Source: Bacillus zhangzhouensis (GTDB taxonomy: Bacteria; Bacillota; Bacilli; Bacillales; Bacillaceae). Taken from it: DNA of 60,590 nucleotides. The notes under the pieces are model-generated. The model ran no database searches. It was not told the origin of the DNA and saw nothing but the letters and a program-made list of their open reading frames with translations. A program made the position numbers and the translations under genes. This document shows, in pieces, positions 34,580-43,930 of this stretch. Location: contig NZ_JOTP01000019.1 in NCBI RefSeq assembly GCF_000715205.1, forward strand, positions 1-60,590, in the 5' to 3' direction. Within the stretch, counting starts at the first letter, position 1, and every line of letters begins with the position of its first letter.

Positions 34580-36016
34580 CTAGTTAAGTTCTTGTGAAAA
34601 ATCCTTCTTCTTTTTTAGTTTTGCATATAATAGGGTACCAATGAATGGAACGATGAGAACAATGACCATTCCTATTGCAAAAGCGCCCCAATATTTTGGA
34701 ATGATTGAGAAGATCCCTGGAATGCCTCCAACTCCGACCGAGCTTGCCAGCACACCTTGAGAGGCGATAAACATACCAGCTAACCCTGAGCTAATCAGTG
34801 CAAAAATAAACGGGAATCGATAGCGCAGATTGACCCCAAACATCGCCGGCTCGGTAATCCCTAAGTAAGCGGAAATACTTGAAGTTAGAGAGAGTCCTTT
34901 TTGCTTTTCATCTTTTAAGACAAACATCATCGCAAGCGCAGCTGATCCTTGTGCGATATTGGACAGTGCGAGCATCGGCCATAGGAACGTGCCATGCAAT
35001 TTTGAGTTAATCAATTGAATATCGACAGCTAGGAATGTATGGTGCATACCTGTAATGACTAATGCTGCATACAACCCGCCGTATAAAAGACCGCCAAGTG
35101 CTGCGAATTGCTGGAATACAGTCACAAGTCCAGATGTTAAAACGTTTCCGATCGCAAATGTAATGGGTCCAATGACGATAAACGATAAAAACCCAATGAG
35201 TAATAACGTAATCGGTGCAACGACTAACAGCTGAATACTTTCAGGTGTCCGCTTAGTTATAAATAATTCGAGCTTTGCAAGTAAATAGGAGGCGACAAGT
35301 ATCGGAAGAACCTGTCCTTGATATCCTACCTTCTGCACTTCAAGTCCAAACAAATTCCATACAGGAATGTCACCAGACGTTTCAGCCGCTCCATAGCCCC
35401 ACGCATTTAACAGGTCAGGATGTACGAGCATTAGTCCAAGGACCATCCCTAAAAGCGGATTTCCCCCAAATCGCTTCACAGCCGACCAGCCAATTAATGC
35501 CGGCAAGAAGGTAAAGGCAGTGCCCGCAATCAGGTTGATCATATTCGCTAAATCAGCCCAAGCCGGATACACATCCACAATTGATTTTTGATCGAAGAAA
35601 ATATCTGGAGCCGTTAAAATATTATTAATCCCCATTAATAAACCGGCTGTGACGATAGCAGGAAGGATCGGAATAAAGATATCCGCAAGCGTTTTCACAG
35701 CACGCTGTAATGGATTCAATTTCTGATCAGAGGCACGCTTGACGTCCTCTTTTGTTGCTTCCCCAATCCCTGTCTGTTTGACCATTTCAGCATATACCCG
35801 ATTGACAACCCCTTGGCCAATGACGACTTGGTATTGTCCATTCGCTGAGAAAGATCCCTTCACTTCTTCAATTTGTTCAAGTGCTTTCTCATCAACCTTT
35901 CCTTCATCTTTCAGCACAAAGCGCAGTCTTGTCACACAATGTGTCGCTTGATCAATGTTTTCTTTGCCGCCGATGGCTTTTACAATCTGATCTGCTGCTG
36001 CCTGATAATCAGCCAT
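34580..36016 (-). CDS. treP: Trehalose-specific PTS enzyme IIBC
   Basis: The 478-residue protein has an N-terminal EIIB domain with the phosphorylated Cys27 in ATHCVTRLRF, then an EIIC domain (about 110-470) with about 10 membrane helices. There is no IIA domain, so phosphate must come from another PTS IIA, probably the glucose IIA, as in B. subtilis. It takes up trehalose as trehalose-6-phosphate. GGAGGGG precedes the ATG. It is the first gene of treP-treA-treR. Confidence 0.95.
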   Translation of the reverse strand: MADYQAAADQIVKAIGGKENIDQATHCVTRLRFVLKDEGKVDEKALEQIEEVKGSFSANGQYQVVIGQGVVNRVYAEMVKQTGIGEATKEDVKRASDQKLNPLQRAVKTLADIFIPILPAIVTAGLLMGINNILTAPDIFFDQKSIVDVYPAWADLANMINLIAGTAFTFLPALIGWSAVKRFGGNPLLGMVLGLMLVHPDLLNAWGYGAAETSGDIPVWNLFGLEVQKVGYQGQVLPILVASYLLAKLELFITKRTPESIQLLVVAPITLLLIGFLSFIVIGPITFAIGNVLTSGLVTVFQQFAALGGLLYGGLYAALVITGMHHTFLAVDIQLINSKLHGTFLWPMLALSNIAQGSAALAMMFVLKDEKQKGLSLTSSISAYLGITEPAMFGVNLRYRFPFIFALISSGLAGMFIASQGVLASSVGVGGIPGIFSIIPKYWGAFAIGMVIVLIVPFIGTLLYAKLKKKKDFSQELN

Positions 36017-36064
36017 GCTATCCCCTCCGAGACCGTTTTTTTATAAGAAAAAAGAATCAATAAA

Positions 36065-36078
36065 CTTGTATATACATG
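36065..36078. promoter_or_regulatory. TreR operator, distal copy
   Basis: CTTGTATATACATG is close to the B. subtilis TreR palindrome TTGTATATACAA. It lies just downstream of the treP -10 box, 32 bases from the second copy. Confidence 0.8.
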
Positions 36079-36088
36079 TTTATTTCAT

Positions 36089-36117
36089 ATTTTATATTTG
36101 TATATACATGTAGTCAA
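36089..36117 (-). promoter_or_regulatory. treP sigma-A promoter
   Basis: On the minus strand TTGACT (36112-36117) and TAAAAT (36089-36094) are exactly 17 bases apart. A TreR operator fills the spacer. Confidence 0.8.
36097..36110. promoter_or_regulatory. TreR operator in the promoter spacer
   Basis: TTTGTATATACATG lies between the -35 and -10 boxes of treP, so TreR bound here would block RNA polymerase. Confidence 0.8.
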
Positions 36118-36124
36118 CAACTAA

Positions 36125-36139
36125 ATGTAGCGCTTTCAT
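36125..36139. promoter_or_regulatory. Degenerate cre-like site upstream of treP
   Basis: On the minus strand ATGAAAGCGCTACAT matches the left half of the CcpA consensus, but its right half is one base too close. It may be a weak CcpA site. Confidence 0.35.
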
Positions 36140-36174
36140 AAAAAAAGCTCCCTCAATGTGCTAAGAGAGGCAGC
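36139..36174 (-). terminator. Terminator of yflB
   Basis: GCTGCCTCTC pairs imperfectly with GAGGGAGC and is followed on the minus strand by seven T. It overlaps the original stop codon of yflB at 36153-36155. Confidence 0.65.
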
Positions 36175-36566
36175 GTGTGATCATCTTTTTTATGCTCTGT
36201 TATTTTTTCGTAGACCCTATTTTTATAAAAGGAGGAGGCTGGACGGTCAAACGTTTGGCGCTTTGATGTGAGTTCATCCAGACGTTTTTGTTTTTCTTCA
36301 CATATGAGAGAAAGTTTTTCTCTTTTCTCTCCATCTATACTGGTTTTGAGTCATTCTTTGACGGTCATGAGTTCTTTTTTAAGTGCCGTTTCTTCCCCAG
36401 CAAAGCCGGCATTTTTCATGATACGGTAGCCCATTCTCAGCTCTTCAGGTACATGAGCAGCGTCATCCTTTGGCAGAGGTTTCCCAAAGCCAGATAAACC
36501 TTCAAAAGCTCCATTGTCCATTGCCTTTTTAATCTGTTCTTCTGATAATCTCTGCGTAAAATCCAT
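36153..36566 (-). pseudogene. yflB: DUF1992 (DnaJ-C28 type) gene interrupted by an in-frame TGA
   Basis: The first 71 codons from 36566 (MDFTQRLSEEQIKKAMDNG, LSGFGKPLP, EELRMGYRIMKNAGF) are a clear DUF1992 domain as in YflB. A TGA at 36351-36353 then stops the frame. The same frame continues for 65 codons without frameshift to a second TGA at 36153-36155, and the continuation (KREKLSLICEEKQKRLDEL, SFYKNRVYEKI) reads like the normal C-terminal half. Full length would be about 137 codons, near the 130 residues I remember for YflB. So one base change has probably inactivated or shortened the gene. Readthrough or a sequencing error are other options. Confidence 0.8.
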
Positions 36567-36607
36567 GGCGCTTCTCCTTTCGGCCGCATGTATTTGATTA
36601 AGCATAG

Positions 36608-36642
36608 CAAAAAAGCTGACTCTCTCACAAGAGCCAGCTTTC
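36608..36642 (-). terminator. Terminator of the chemoreceptor gene
   Basis: AAGCTGGCTCT pairs with AGAGTCAGCTT, followed on the minus strand by six T. Confidence 0.78.
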
Positions 36643-36645
36643 TCG

Positions 36646-38370
36646 TTATTTATTGTCGATTTTAAAGGTGGATACCATCTGTGCCAAGTCCTCTGACATA
36701 TCAGAGAGCTGTTCAATCGCACTTGAAATTTGCTGCATGCCAGCACTTTGCTGTTCTGTTGCTGCCGCTACTTCTTGTGAGCTCGCAGCATGTTCTTCTG
36801 ACACAACCGAAATTTGTTCAATCGATGTAGAAATCGTTTGATATGCTCGTTCTACCTGCTTGATGGATTGAAGCAAATTGTTCGTTCTGTTTGCAAATTG
36901 AGACACTCCGTCGTAAATACCAGCGAAGTTCTGTGACGTGCCTTTCATTTGCTCACGTCCTTCTTCCACTGCCTTACTGCTTTCCTCTACGCTTTCAAGA
37001 ACACGCTGACTGTTTTCCTGTGTGCCAGTGACGAGGTCTGACACAGTTTTAGCTGCATCAGCTGATTGCTCTGCTAACTTACGCACCTCATCTGCCACAA
37101 CAGCAAACCCTTTTCCTTCTTCTCCAACACGTGCCGCTTCAATTGAAGCATTCAGTGCAAGCAGATTCGTTTGCGCTGAAATGTCGGTAATAATGGAGAT
37201 GACACTTTCAATCTCTGTTGAATGTGATTGTAATTCTTCTGCTGCCTGCTTTGAGCTTGTCATCATGTCGTGGAGCATGTTGAGATGTTCAAGGACATGC
37301 TGCACCAGTTTTTGACCAGATTCTGACTGCTCTTGTACTTCTGATGACACAGATTTCATTTCATCTACTTCTTTCGTTACGCCTTCGATTTGAGTATCGA
37401 TTTCCGCAACAGAGGTCGTACAGTCTGTAATGTTTGCTACAGAATCATTAATTCCTTCACTCATATTCGTCATGGCTTCTGACACTTGCTGCGCACTTTG
37501 ACTTGATTCGTTCGTCACGGTGCGAAGCTGTGAAGACATTTTCGACACTTCGCTTGATGAGTTGGAAATCTTTCCAATGAGCTCTTTGATCCGTCCCTGC
37601 ATTTTCTGGAAGGAAGCAGCTAATTGACCGATCTCGTCTTTACTTTCAACCTCTACCATTCCAGTTAAATCGCCATCTGCAATGCGGTTCGCTGATTCCA
37701 TCAATGAACGTGCTGGTTTCGCAATTCTTCTTCCCATGATGAATGAGAAGAGTAATCCGCCGATGAGCACAATGGCAGATGCAACCGTGATATAGATCGT
37801 CAGCTTCTGCGTTGTTTCAGGTACAACAGACGCATCTAAATCAATTCCTAGAATCCCCGTCAGCTCACCGCCTGAATCTTTGATTGGTAAAAAGACTGAT
37901 TTATGTGTTCCAAATGAATCTTTGTAAATATCACTTTTGACTATTTTATCTTCAGAAAGAGCTTGTTTCATCTCATCTGAAAATACATAATCTTGATCAA
38001 AATCATTGTCTTCCCCAGTTAATACAACGATTCTTTCTTTACCACCCTTATTTGATAACACGTATAAGTTCTCAAGCGTATGATCTTCTTGAAGCTCTGT
38101 GAATTTCTTTTTGATCTCCACATAAATCGGATCATCCTTCCCGCTAATGCTCAGGACGTTTCCATCAATATGATCGATTTCTTTTTTTGCTGTATCAATA
38201 TCTGTTGTTAATCGATAATCAAATTGCTTTAATAACTGGGATGATAAATCCTGGCTGACTAGATAAAATGTTAGAACGAATAGTGCAACGGTTGCGAGTA
38301 ATGTTCCGACAACGACTGACATGATTTTGGAGGATATCGTGAGTCCTCCAAATTTCCTTTGTTTCGCCAT
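36646..38370 (-). CDS. Methyl-accepting chemotaxis protein
   Basis: The 574-residue receptor has a first membrane helix (about 14-36), an extracellular sensor of about 155 residues (probably a single Cache domain) and a second helix (about 194-216). A HAMP domain (about 217-270) and a long coiled-coil signalling domain follow. The hairpin tip [27 protein letters not shown] binds CheA and CheW. Glu/Gln pairs flanking it are methylation sites. The sensed ligand is unknown. It sits between yflB and a decarboxylase, an arrangement I do not recall from B. subtilis. Confidence 0.92.
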   Translation of the reverse strand: MAKQRKFGGLTISSKIMSVVVGTLLATVALFVLTFYLVSQDLSSQLLKQFDYRLTTDIDTAKKEIDHIDGNVLSISGKDDPIYVEIKKKFTELQEDHTLENLYVLSNKGGKERIVVLTGEDNDFDQDYVFSDEMKQALSEDKIVKSDIYKDSFGTHKSVFLPIKDSGGELTGILGIDLDASVVPETTQKLTIYITVASAIVLIGGLLFSFIMGRRIAKPARSLMESANRIADGDLTGMVEVESKDEIGQLAASFQKMQGRIKELIGKISNSSSEVSKMSSQLRTVTNESSQSAQQVSEAMTNMSEGINDSVANITDCTTSVAEIDTQIEGVTKEVDEMKSVSSEVQEQSESGQKLVQHVLEHLNMLHDMMTSSKQAAEELQSHSTEIESVISIITDISAQTNLLALNASIEAARVGEEGKGFAVVADEVRKLAEQSADAAKTVSDLVTGTQENSQRVLESVEESSKAVEEGREQMKGTSQNFAGIYDGVSQFANRTNNLLQSIKQVERAYQTISTSIEQISVVSEEHAASSQEVAAATEQQSAGMQQISSAIEQLSDMSEDLAQMVSTFKIDNK

Positions 38371-38401
38371 TTTTTTCTACATCTCCACTCTCAGATTTGA
38401 T

Positions 38402-40060
38402 TTAAGCATGTACACTTTCAAATTGTCCACAAACAGATGCAATTACATCTTTTAAATAAGATACGATATGAGGGATATGCTCCGGTAACGTATAAGGTGA
38501 GATCACAAAAAACTTACTTACACTTAGATAGAATTCTTGACCTTCTTTCGCGTTCACAAGTAAAAACTTCGTTGTATCGCCAAAGAACATTTCGTCTCTT
38601 TTCTCTCCAAGCTTTTCAAACAGCATTTTGTTCAATTGATTGTTCCGCTCAATTTCCATTGAAGTCGCCTCGCCGGAAATTTCTTCTTTAAAGCGCGGAG
38701 AGCCGTCTAGGTAAATTCTAAACAATGTAGCCATTCCGACGTTGTCATCATTTACGACTTCTGCTTGCGGAATTTCCTGACTGAGTGCTTCTCTGAATGC
38801 AAGGTTCACCTCTAAAAATTGCCCGAGCAAGCGCTGATAGCCTTCAATCCCAAACGTTAACAGTACACTCAGCATGCTGATAGAGCTTCCCATTCTTGTG
38901 CATTCAAGTGTATAACCCGTATGGTATTCCCCGTAGCCCCTATGTCCAACATATGGTGTCTCTTGTTCTTCTAGGTCCAAACGCTTTAAGTCAGCAGCGT
39001 TTTTCACTAAGAATAAGCTAGATGTGTAAGGTGTTTGACCGAGCTTTTGAAAATCAAAGCACATCGTGTCTGCAAGAGAAAGATGTTCGAATTTCGCTTT
39101 GATTTCTTTTAGCATACGAAGAACACCGTCTGAGAATTGCAGCGGGTTTTTAGATACATCATACTCATTAAAGAAAGCAAAGAATCCGCCAAGCGCCGAA
39201 TCTGCGTGAATATGCGGCACCTTTAGACCATACTTCTCAGCAATAGCTTCTGCTGATTCACGTACCCCTTTTACATCATCAATTGCAATGGCATCTGTTG
39301 TTCCGGTTGTTGCCACAATATAAACGGGAATCCCGCCATTTTGTGCAACACGTTCCATTTGACAACGCAAATCTTCCATATCCATTGAATGATCTTTATT
39401 CGTCTTAATTCTGATTAAATTGTCTGTGCCAAGTCCTGTTGCTTCCATTGACTTAAATAAGCTGTAATGTGCTGCATCAGAACAAAACGCATAAAGATTT
39501 TGTGGGACGCCTTTTCGTAATGACTCCGGTGCGACTTTCGCAATCGCTAAACGAAGTCCTGAGAAAATAGCCCCCTGACCTCCCCATGTTGTGTATCCCC
39601 CGCTCACATTTGGATCATATCCGATGAGTTTAGACATCATTGAGACCACTCTGACCTCAGCTTCCGCACCTGCTGGTCCATAAACATCCCATAGGTTGTT
39701 TCCATTTACCAGCATAGCCGTCAGCATGCCTAGAATTCCTGGTGTACTTGCCATTGGCAAAATGTTCGTAAAGAAATACTTTGTGTGGTATGGATGGTTA
39801 TGTAAAAGCTTAAGTAATTCTTCATTCACAAGTTCCGCTTTTTGTCCGTTCACCGGAATTTGACTTGTTTCAGTAAGCTTTTGATAAAAATCCTCTCCAC
39901 GATTCTTTTCACCCTTTAGGTGAGCACGGTTCGGATCTTTCAGGTGATCGACCCCTGAAATGATCTGTTCCATTAATTTGATAAATTCTTTACGCTCTTC
40001 TGCATTTCCGTCCTCACTCGGAAACCAGTTCTGAACGAGGTTCTCTGCTCGTACAGTCAT
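38402..40060 (-). CDS. PLP-dependent group II amino acid decarboxylase
   Basis: The 552-residue enzyme has the group II decarboxylase pattern. HADSALGGFFAFF (about residues 284-296) stacks on and holds pyridoxal phosphate, and the Schiff-base lysine is about Lys339 in CFDFQKLGQTPYTSSLF. It may decarboxylate glutamate, tyrosine or another aromatic amino acid, giving an amine and consuming a proton; the substrate cannot be settled from sequence. The N-terminal TVRAENLVQNWFPSEDG is a family extension. It stands alone with a long upstream region. Confidence 0.83.
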   Translation of the reverse strand: MTVRAENLVQNWFPSEDGNAEERKEFIKLMEQIISGVDHLKDPNRAHLKGEKNRGEDFYQKLTETSQIPVNGQKAELVNEELLKLLHNHPYHTKYFFTNILPMASTPGILGMLTAMLVNGNNLWDVYGPAGAEAEVRVVSMMSKLIGYDPNVSGGYTTWGGQGAIFSGLRLAIAKVAPESLRKGVPQNLYAFCSDAAHYSLFKSMEATGLGTDNLIRIKTNKDHSMDMEDLRCQMERVAQNGGIPVYIVATTGTTDAIAIDDVKGVRESAEAIAEKYGLKVPHIHADSALGGFFAFFNEYDVSKNPLQFSDGVLRMLKEIKAKFEHLSLADTMCFDFQKLGQTPYTSSLFLVKNAADLKRLDLEEQETPYVGHRGYGEYHTGYTLECTRMGSSISMLSVLLTFGIEGYQRLLGQFLEVNLAFREALSQEIPQAEVVNDDNVGMATLFRIYLDGSPRFKEEISGEATSMEIERNNQLNKMLFEKLGEKRDEMFFGDTTKFLLVNAKEGQEFYLSVSKFFVISPYTLPEHIPHIVSYLKDVIASVCGQFESVHA

Positions 40061-40638
40061 ATACTATCAATCCTTTCAATGGAAGATTTCCTGTCAATCT
40101 CTATATCGACTTCAATTGAAAAGTTTATAGTCTCAAAATGTTCACTTAAGTATATTCGGATAATTTGTTCACTCATCAAAACAAATAAAACCCTTACAAA
40201 ACACATCAAAACCATTTTGTTTGTGAAACAACAAAATATATCGATATATTATTTATCAGGAATTTTTATCCACCTTAATTCGCTGTTCATTTACTCATTT
40301 TTTTTACTTAACTTGCATAAACATTAATAAACACTGGAAATTATCTCAAAAGCACCATTGTAGAAATCAAATTAATTCTTTAGACTTGTGTCTTTTTGCC
40401 TGTTTTATTGATATAACAACAGGAAAATTACTGAATTTTCTGTTAATATTAGGATAAATTTCATAAAAATTTTTTCGAAGATCGAATATTTTCGATTTCT
40501 TTCCTTTTATTGCTCGGACAGGCTGCTGTCGCTCTTCACCGGTTATGACTTTTCTATTTGTGGATTTCGTGGTATATTCTAATGGTTCGTTTTCTTTCGT
40601 TCCGCCTCTTCCGTTTAACGGAGAAAAGGAGTGTTTAT
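40061..40638. other. Long AT-rich intergenic region between decarboxylase and ltaS
   Basis: The 578-base gap must hold two divergent promoters. At 40235-40250 there is a 16-bp perfect palindrome, AATATATCGATATATT. A near-palindrome TCGAATATTTTCGA lies near 40482-40495. Short open frames on both strands lack ribosome binding sites and look non-coding. Confidence 0.5.
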
Positions 40639-42621
40639 ATGAAAACATTTATTCAAAAAAGAGGCCTCGGCTTCTTTGTGATTGCAGCCATCCTACTATG
40701 GCTCAAAACGTATACAGCTTATTTAATCGAATTCAAACTTGGTATATCAAATATGCTTCAGCATATTTTGCTTTTCGTGAATCCTATTAGCTCCAGCTTG
40801 TTCTTTCTTGGCTTTGCTTTATTGTTCAAGAAAAAATGGCAGCCTGCCGCTATCATTGTGATTCACTTTTTCATGTCTTTTTTACTATACGCAAACATCG
40901 TGTACTATCGATTCTTCAATGACTTTATCACGCTGCCTGTTGTGATGCAGGCAGGAACGAATGGCGGACAATTAGGTGATAGTGCATTTTCACTCATGCG
41001 TTGGACTGATGTATTTTACTTTATCGATACAATCATCTTGATCGTACTCGCAGTCCGCATGAAAAGGCAGCAGCAAACAAGTACAGCAACTGTACCTGTT
41101 CAAAAGTCAAAATCGTTTAGACTCGTTCTTGCGTCCTCTGTTGTGATCTTTGTTGTCAACTTAGTCGCTGCAGAGATTGATCGTCCAGAACTCTTATCAA
41201 GATCGTTCGACCGCAATTATTTAGTCAAATATTTGGGTGCTTATAACTTTACCGTGTTTGATGCCATTCAAAATGTGAAATCAAACAGCCAGCGTGCACT
41301 GGCAAATTCAAATGATGTGACAGATGTAGAGAATTATTTAAAAGCGAACAGCGCTGATCCAAACCCGGCTTATTACGGGAAAGCGAAGGGCATGAACGTG
41401 ATTACGATTTCTCTTGAATCTCTGCAAAACTTTGTCATTGATTACAAAGTGAACGGAAAAGAAGTCACTCCATTCCTTAATTCATTGGCACATGACAACA
41501 AAACGTTTTACTTTGATAACTTCTTCCATCAAACAGGACAAGGAAAGACGTCTGATGCCGAATTTATGATGGATACTGGGCTATTCCCATTATCACAAGG
41601 CTCTGTTTTTATTAACAAAGCGCAAAACACGTATCAGGCACTTCCTGGTATTTTGAAGAAGGATCAATACACGTCAGCAGAATTCCACGGGAATACGAAA
41701 ACCTTCTGGAACCGTAATGAAATGTTTAAGTCCTTTGGATATGACAGATTTTACGATTCTGAGTACTACGATATGAACGAGCAAGATACGAAGAACTATG
41801 GTTTGAAAGACAAACCGTTCTTCAAAGAATCAATGCCAATGCTTGAAAATCTAAAGCAGCCGTTTTATTCGAAATTCATTACGTTATCGAACCACTTCCC
41901 ATTTGGCATGGATGAAGGTGATACCGATTTCGAACCTGGTGATTTCGGAGACTCTGTCGTCGATAACTACTTCCAATCTGCTCATTATTTAGATGAAGCT
42001 ATTGAACAGTTCTTCAAAGACTTGAAAAAATCTGGTCTATATGACAATACAGTGGTCATTATGTATGGCGACCATTACGGTATTTCAGAAAACCATAATG
42101 AAGCCATGGAAAAAGTGACTGGACAAAAAATTGGAGATTATGAAAATGCCCAGCTCATGCGTGTGCCGCTCTTTATTCATGTGCCAGGTGTGAAAGGCGG
42201 ACAGATTCATAAATACTCTGGTGAAGTCGATATCGCTCCAACCCTTCTGCACCTGCTCGGCGATGATACGAAGAACTATTTAATGTCTGGTTCTGATATC
42301 TTATCGAATAACTTTAAAGAGCTTGTGCCATTTAGAAATGGAGACTTCGTGTCAAAGGACTACACGAAAGTAGGCAATAGCTATTACAGCAACAAAACAG
42401 GCGAGAAAATCGAGCCAACTGAAAAAGCATCACAAGAAAATGAAACGGTGAAAAAGATGCTAGAGACATCTGATAAGATCGTCACTGAAGATTTACTCCG
42501 TTTCTACAAGCCTAAAGGCTTTACACCGATTGATCGCAATAAGTATGACTATACAAAGAAAGTACAGGATGAAGAAGATTCCTCTTCCGCCAAAGATGAA
42601 TCCAGCTCTTCTTCAAAATAA
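40639..42621 (+). CDS. ltaS: Lipoteichoic acid synthase LtaS
   Basis: The 660-residue protein has five N-terminal membrane helices (about 1-190) and an extracellular sulfatase-like domain. The catalytic Thr is about residue 304 in GQGKTSDAEFM; ISLESLQNF and MYGDHYGIS give the Mn2+ ligands. It polymerises glycerol phosphate from phosphatidylglycerol into lipoteichoic acid. A Glu/Ser-rich tail (EDSSSAKDESSSS) ends the protein. The start at 40639 follows AAAAGGAG; the longer frame upstream is not conserved-looking. Position beside nagP and mapB matches B. subtilis yflE. Confidence 0.94.
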   Translation: MKTFIQKRGLGFFVIAAILLWLKTYTAYLIEFKLGISNMLQHILLFVNPISSSLFFLGFALLFKKKWQPAAIIVIHFFMSFLLYANIVYYRFFNDFITLPVVMQAGTNGGQLGDSAFSLMRWTDVFYFIDTIILIVLAVRMKRQQQTSTATVPVQKSKSFRLVLASSVVIFVVNLVAAEIDRPELLSRSFDRNYLVKYLGAYNFTVFDAIQNVKSNSQRALANSNDVTDVENYLKANSADPNPAYYGKAKGMNVITISLESLQNFVIDYKVNGKEVTPFLNSLAHDNKTFYFDNFFHQTGQGKTSDAEFMMDTGLFPLSQGSVFINKAQNTYQALPGILKKDQYTSAEFHGNTKTFWNRNEMFKSFGYDRFYDSEYYDMNEQDTKNYGLKDKPFFKESMPMLENLKQPFYSKFITLSNHFPFGMDEGDTDFEPGDFGDSVVDNYFQSAHYLDEAIEQFFKDLKKSGLYDNTVVIMYGDHYGISENHNEAMEKVTGQKIGDYENAQLMRVPLFIHVPGVKGGQIHKYSGEVDIAPTLLHLLGDDTKNYLMSGSDILSNNFKELVPFRNGDFVSKDYTKVGNSYYSNKTGEKIEPTEKASQENETVKKMLETSDKIVTEDLLRFYKPKGFTPIDRNKYDYTKKVQDEEDSSSAKDESSSSSK

Positions 42622-42633
42622 CTTTCTTCATCA

Positions 42634-42668
42634 AAGAACCAGCCGATCCTTGATCAGCTGGTTCTTTT
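42634..42668 (+). terminator. Terminator of ltaS
   Basis: AAGAACCAGC...GCTGGTTCTT stem containing GATC/GATC, followed by a short T tract. Confidence 0.75.
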
Positions 42669-42719
42669 GACGTTTGATCCTTATTGCACCGGGTATAGGA
42701 GATCAAGGAGGGATTTTTC

Positions 42720-43307
42720 ATGAAAAAAACAGCAGCTTTTGTCGTATACGCCTCACTTGCTTCTTCCGCCCTATTCGGTTTCAGCCCTGCGATCTCAGCA
42801 CACACCATGACCAAAACGACGGCAGAACAATCCATTCCCCAAGGTCCTCAAGCCGCGCTAAACAGCATTTATGAGCTGGCGCATAAAGGACAAATGCCCT
42901 ACTATGCAAAAGGGCTCAAAATAGGCGTTCAAACAAAAAAAGACGTTCATCATAAACTAGGAAAGCCTTATCCAGAAACAGGTCAAAGCAGCTTTGATTT
43001 GTATCATGCTGAAATGGGGAATCCAGGATTTGCTTTTCACTATGACAAAAAAGGCAAAATTGACGAAATCCGTTATTTCGGTACAAATGTAGAAAAAGAA
43101 ACGAATATCGGCGGAATGACCCCTTCCCTATTAAAGAAACAGCTTGGACCGGCCGATTCAGTGAGCACCATCCTACAAACAAAAGAGAAGAAATACGTTT
43201 ACCGCACCGGTGATTATGAGCTCGAATTTATCGTCGGACATGATCCAGATATCAGCCAGCACGAGCTGACTGTGGTGCATATTAACCTCATCAAAGCCGG
43301 TTTCTAA
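42720..43307 (+). CDS. Secreted YjgB-family (DUF4309) protein
   Basis: The 195-residue precursor has a signal peptide (about 1-27). The mature part contains ALNSIYELAHKGQMPY, GLKIGVQTKKDVHHKLGKP and YDKKGKIDEIRYFGTNVE, typical of the DUF4309 family including B. subtilis YjgB. It has a BON/PepSY-like size and no enzyme motif. AAGGAGGG precedes the ATG. Function is unknown. Confidence 0.78.
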   Translation: MKKTAAFVVYASLASSALFGFSPAISAHTMTKTTAEQSIPQGPQAALNSIYELAHKGQMPYYAKGLKIGVQTKKDVHHKLGKPYPETGQSSFDLYHAEMGNPGFAFHYDKKGKIDEIRYFGTNVEKETNIGGMTPSLLKKQLGPADSVSTILQTKEKKYVYRTGDYELEFIVGHDPDISQHELTVVHINLIKAGF

Positions 43308-43308
43308 A

Positions 43309-43346
43309 TAAAAAGCATCCTGAGTTCTCGCTCAGGATGCTTTCCT
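43309..43346. terminator. Bidirectional terminator
   Basis: A 12-bp stem, AAGCATCCTGAG/CTCAGGATGCTT, with A and T tracts on opposite sides lies between convergent genes. Confidence 0.85.
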
Positions 43347-43349
43347 TTA

Positions 43350-43853
43350 TTAAGATGCCACTTCTAAATGCGGCTTTCTTTGCAGTTTTCGCTTAAGGAC
43401 TGGGCCTGCTACATAATCAAGGCCGAGTTTTCCGGCATTCCCTTTCGCTGCCATGATGATGACGGCAATAATAAGAAGAAGTGGGTTGACAGAGACGGTT
43501 CCAGCTAGTAAGAAAGAGACATTCATCATGCTACCGAAAAAGGCTGCCGTTGTTGTGAACAATCCAACAATTAACCCTAGACCAACTAAGATTTCTCCCC
43601 ACATGACCATGGCACTGAATAGTCCGGCATTTGGCAAAGCGACATTTTCTAAAAACCATACATAGAACGGATAAACAAGATGGCCATCTTTGACAACGGG
43701 TTCAGATATCGCAAATTGCAAATATCCTGATGCATCGAATCCGCCTGTTAGTTTTCCAATACCAGATGTCAGCCAAGTCCATCCGATATAAAGTCTTGCT
43801 GCCAAAAGTATAACGGCTGCCCACACATTCGTTTGTAAAAATTTTGTAAACAT
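43350..43853 (-). CDS. DoxX-family membrane protein
   Basis: The 167-residue protein has four membrane helices. RLYIGWTWLTSGIGKLTGGFDASGYL (about 21-46) is typical of the DoxX/DoxD family, related to the small subunit of thiosulfate:quinone oxidoreductase. Bacillus members (for instance CatD and MhqP) are linked to quinone and thiol stress. AAAGGAGG lies before the ATG. Its promoter is flanked by two TGTGA-N6-TCACA sites, which suggests control by oxygen, redox state or catabolites. Confidence 0.83.
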   Translation of the reverse strand: MFTKFLQTNVWAAVILLAARLYIGWTWLTSGIGKLTGGFDASGYLQFAISEPVVKDGHLVYPFYVWFLENVALPNAGLFSAMVMWGEILVGLGLIVGLFTTTAAFFGSMMNVSFLLAGTVSVNPLLLIIAVIIMAAKGNAGKLGLDYVAGPVLKRKLQRKPHLEVAS

Positions 43854-43875
43854 GATGATGCCTCCTTTTAATTTA

Positions 43876-43891
43876 TGTGAAATATTTCACA
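43876..43891. promoter_or_regulatory. Fnr/CRP/Rex-like palindrome, downstream copy
   Basis: TGTGAAATATTTCACA is a perfect 16-bp palindrome about 23 bases before the doxX-like start codon. It would lie in the 5' end of the transcript, a repressing position. Confidence 0.68.
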
Positions 43892-43907
43892 TTTTCTTTA
43901 TGATCTT

Positions 43908-43913
43908 ATTATA
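43908..43913 (-). promoter_or_regulatory. -10 box of the DoxX gene
   Basis: TATAAT on the minus strand with GTA before it. The -35 region (ATCACA) is poor and overlaps the upstream palindrome. Confidence 0.6.
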
Positions 43914-43930
43914 CTACGTAATATTTAATT

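Noticed and set aside
36351..36353. TGA in yflB as selenocysteine
   Set aside because: No SECIS-like hairpin follows directly, the family has no redox Cys at this point, and Bacillus of this group is not known for selenoprotein synthesis.
40081..40790. Several ORFs of 80-93 codons on both strands in the decarboxylase-ltaS gap
   Set aside because: AT-rich composition artefacts without ribosome binding sites or domain patterns; the one on the plus strand at 40545 overlaps ltaS out of frame.
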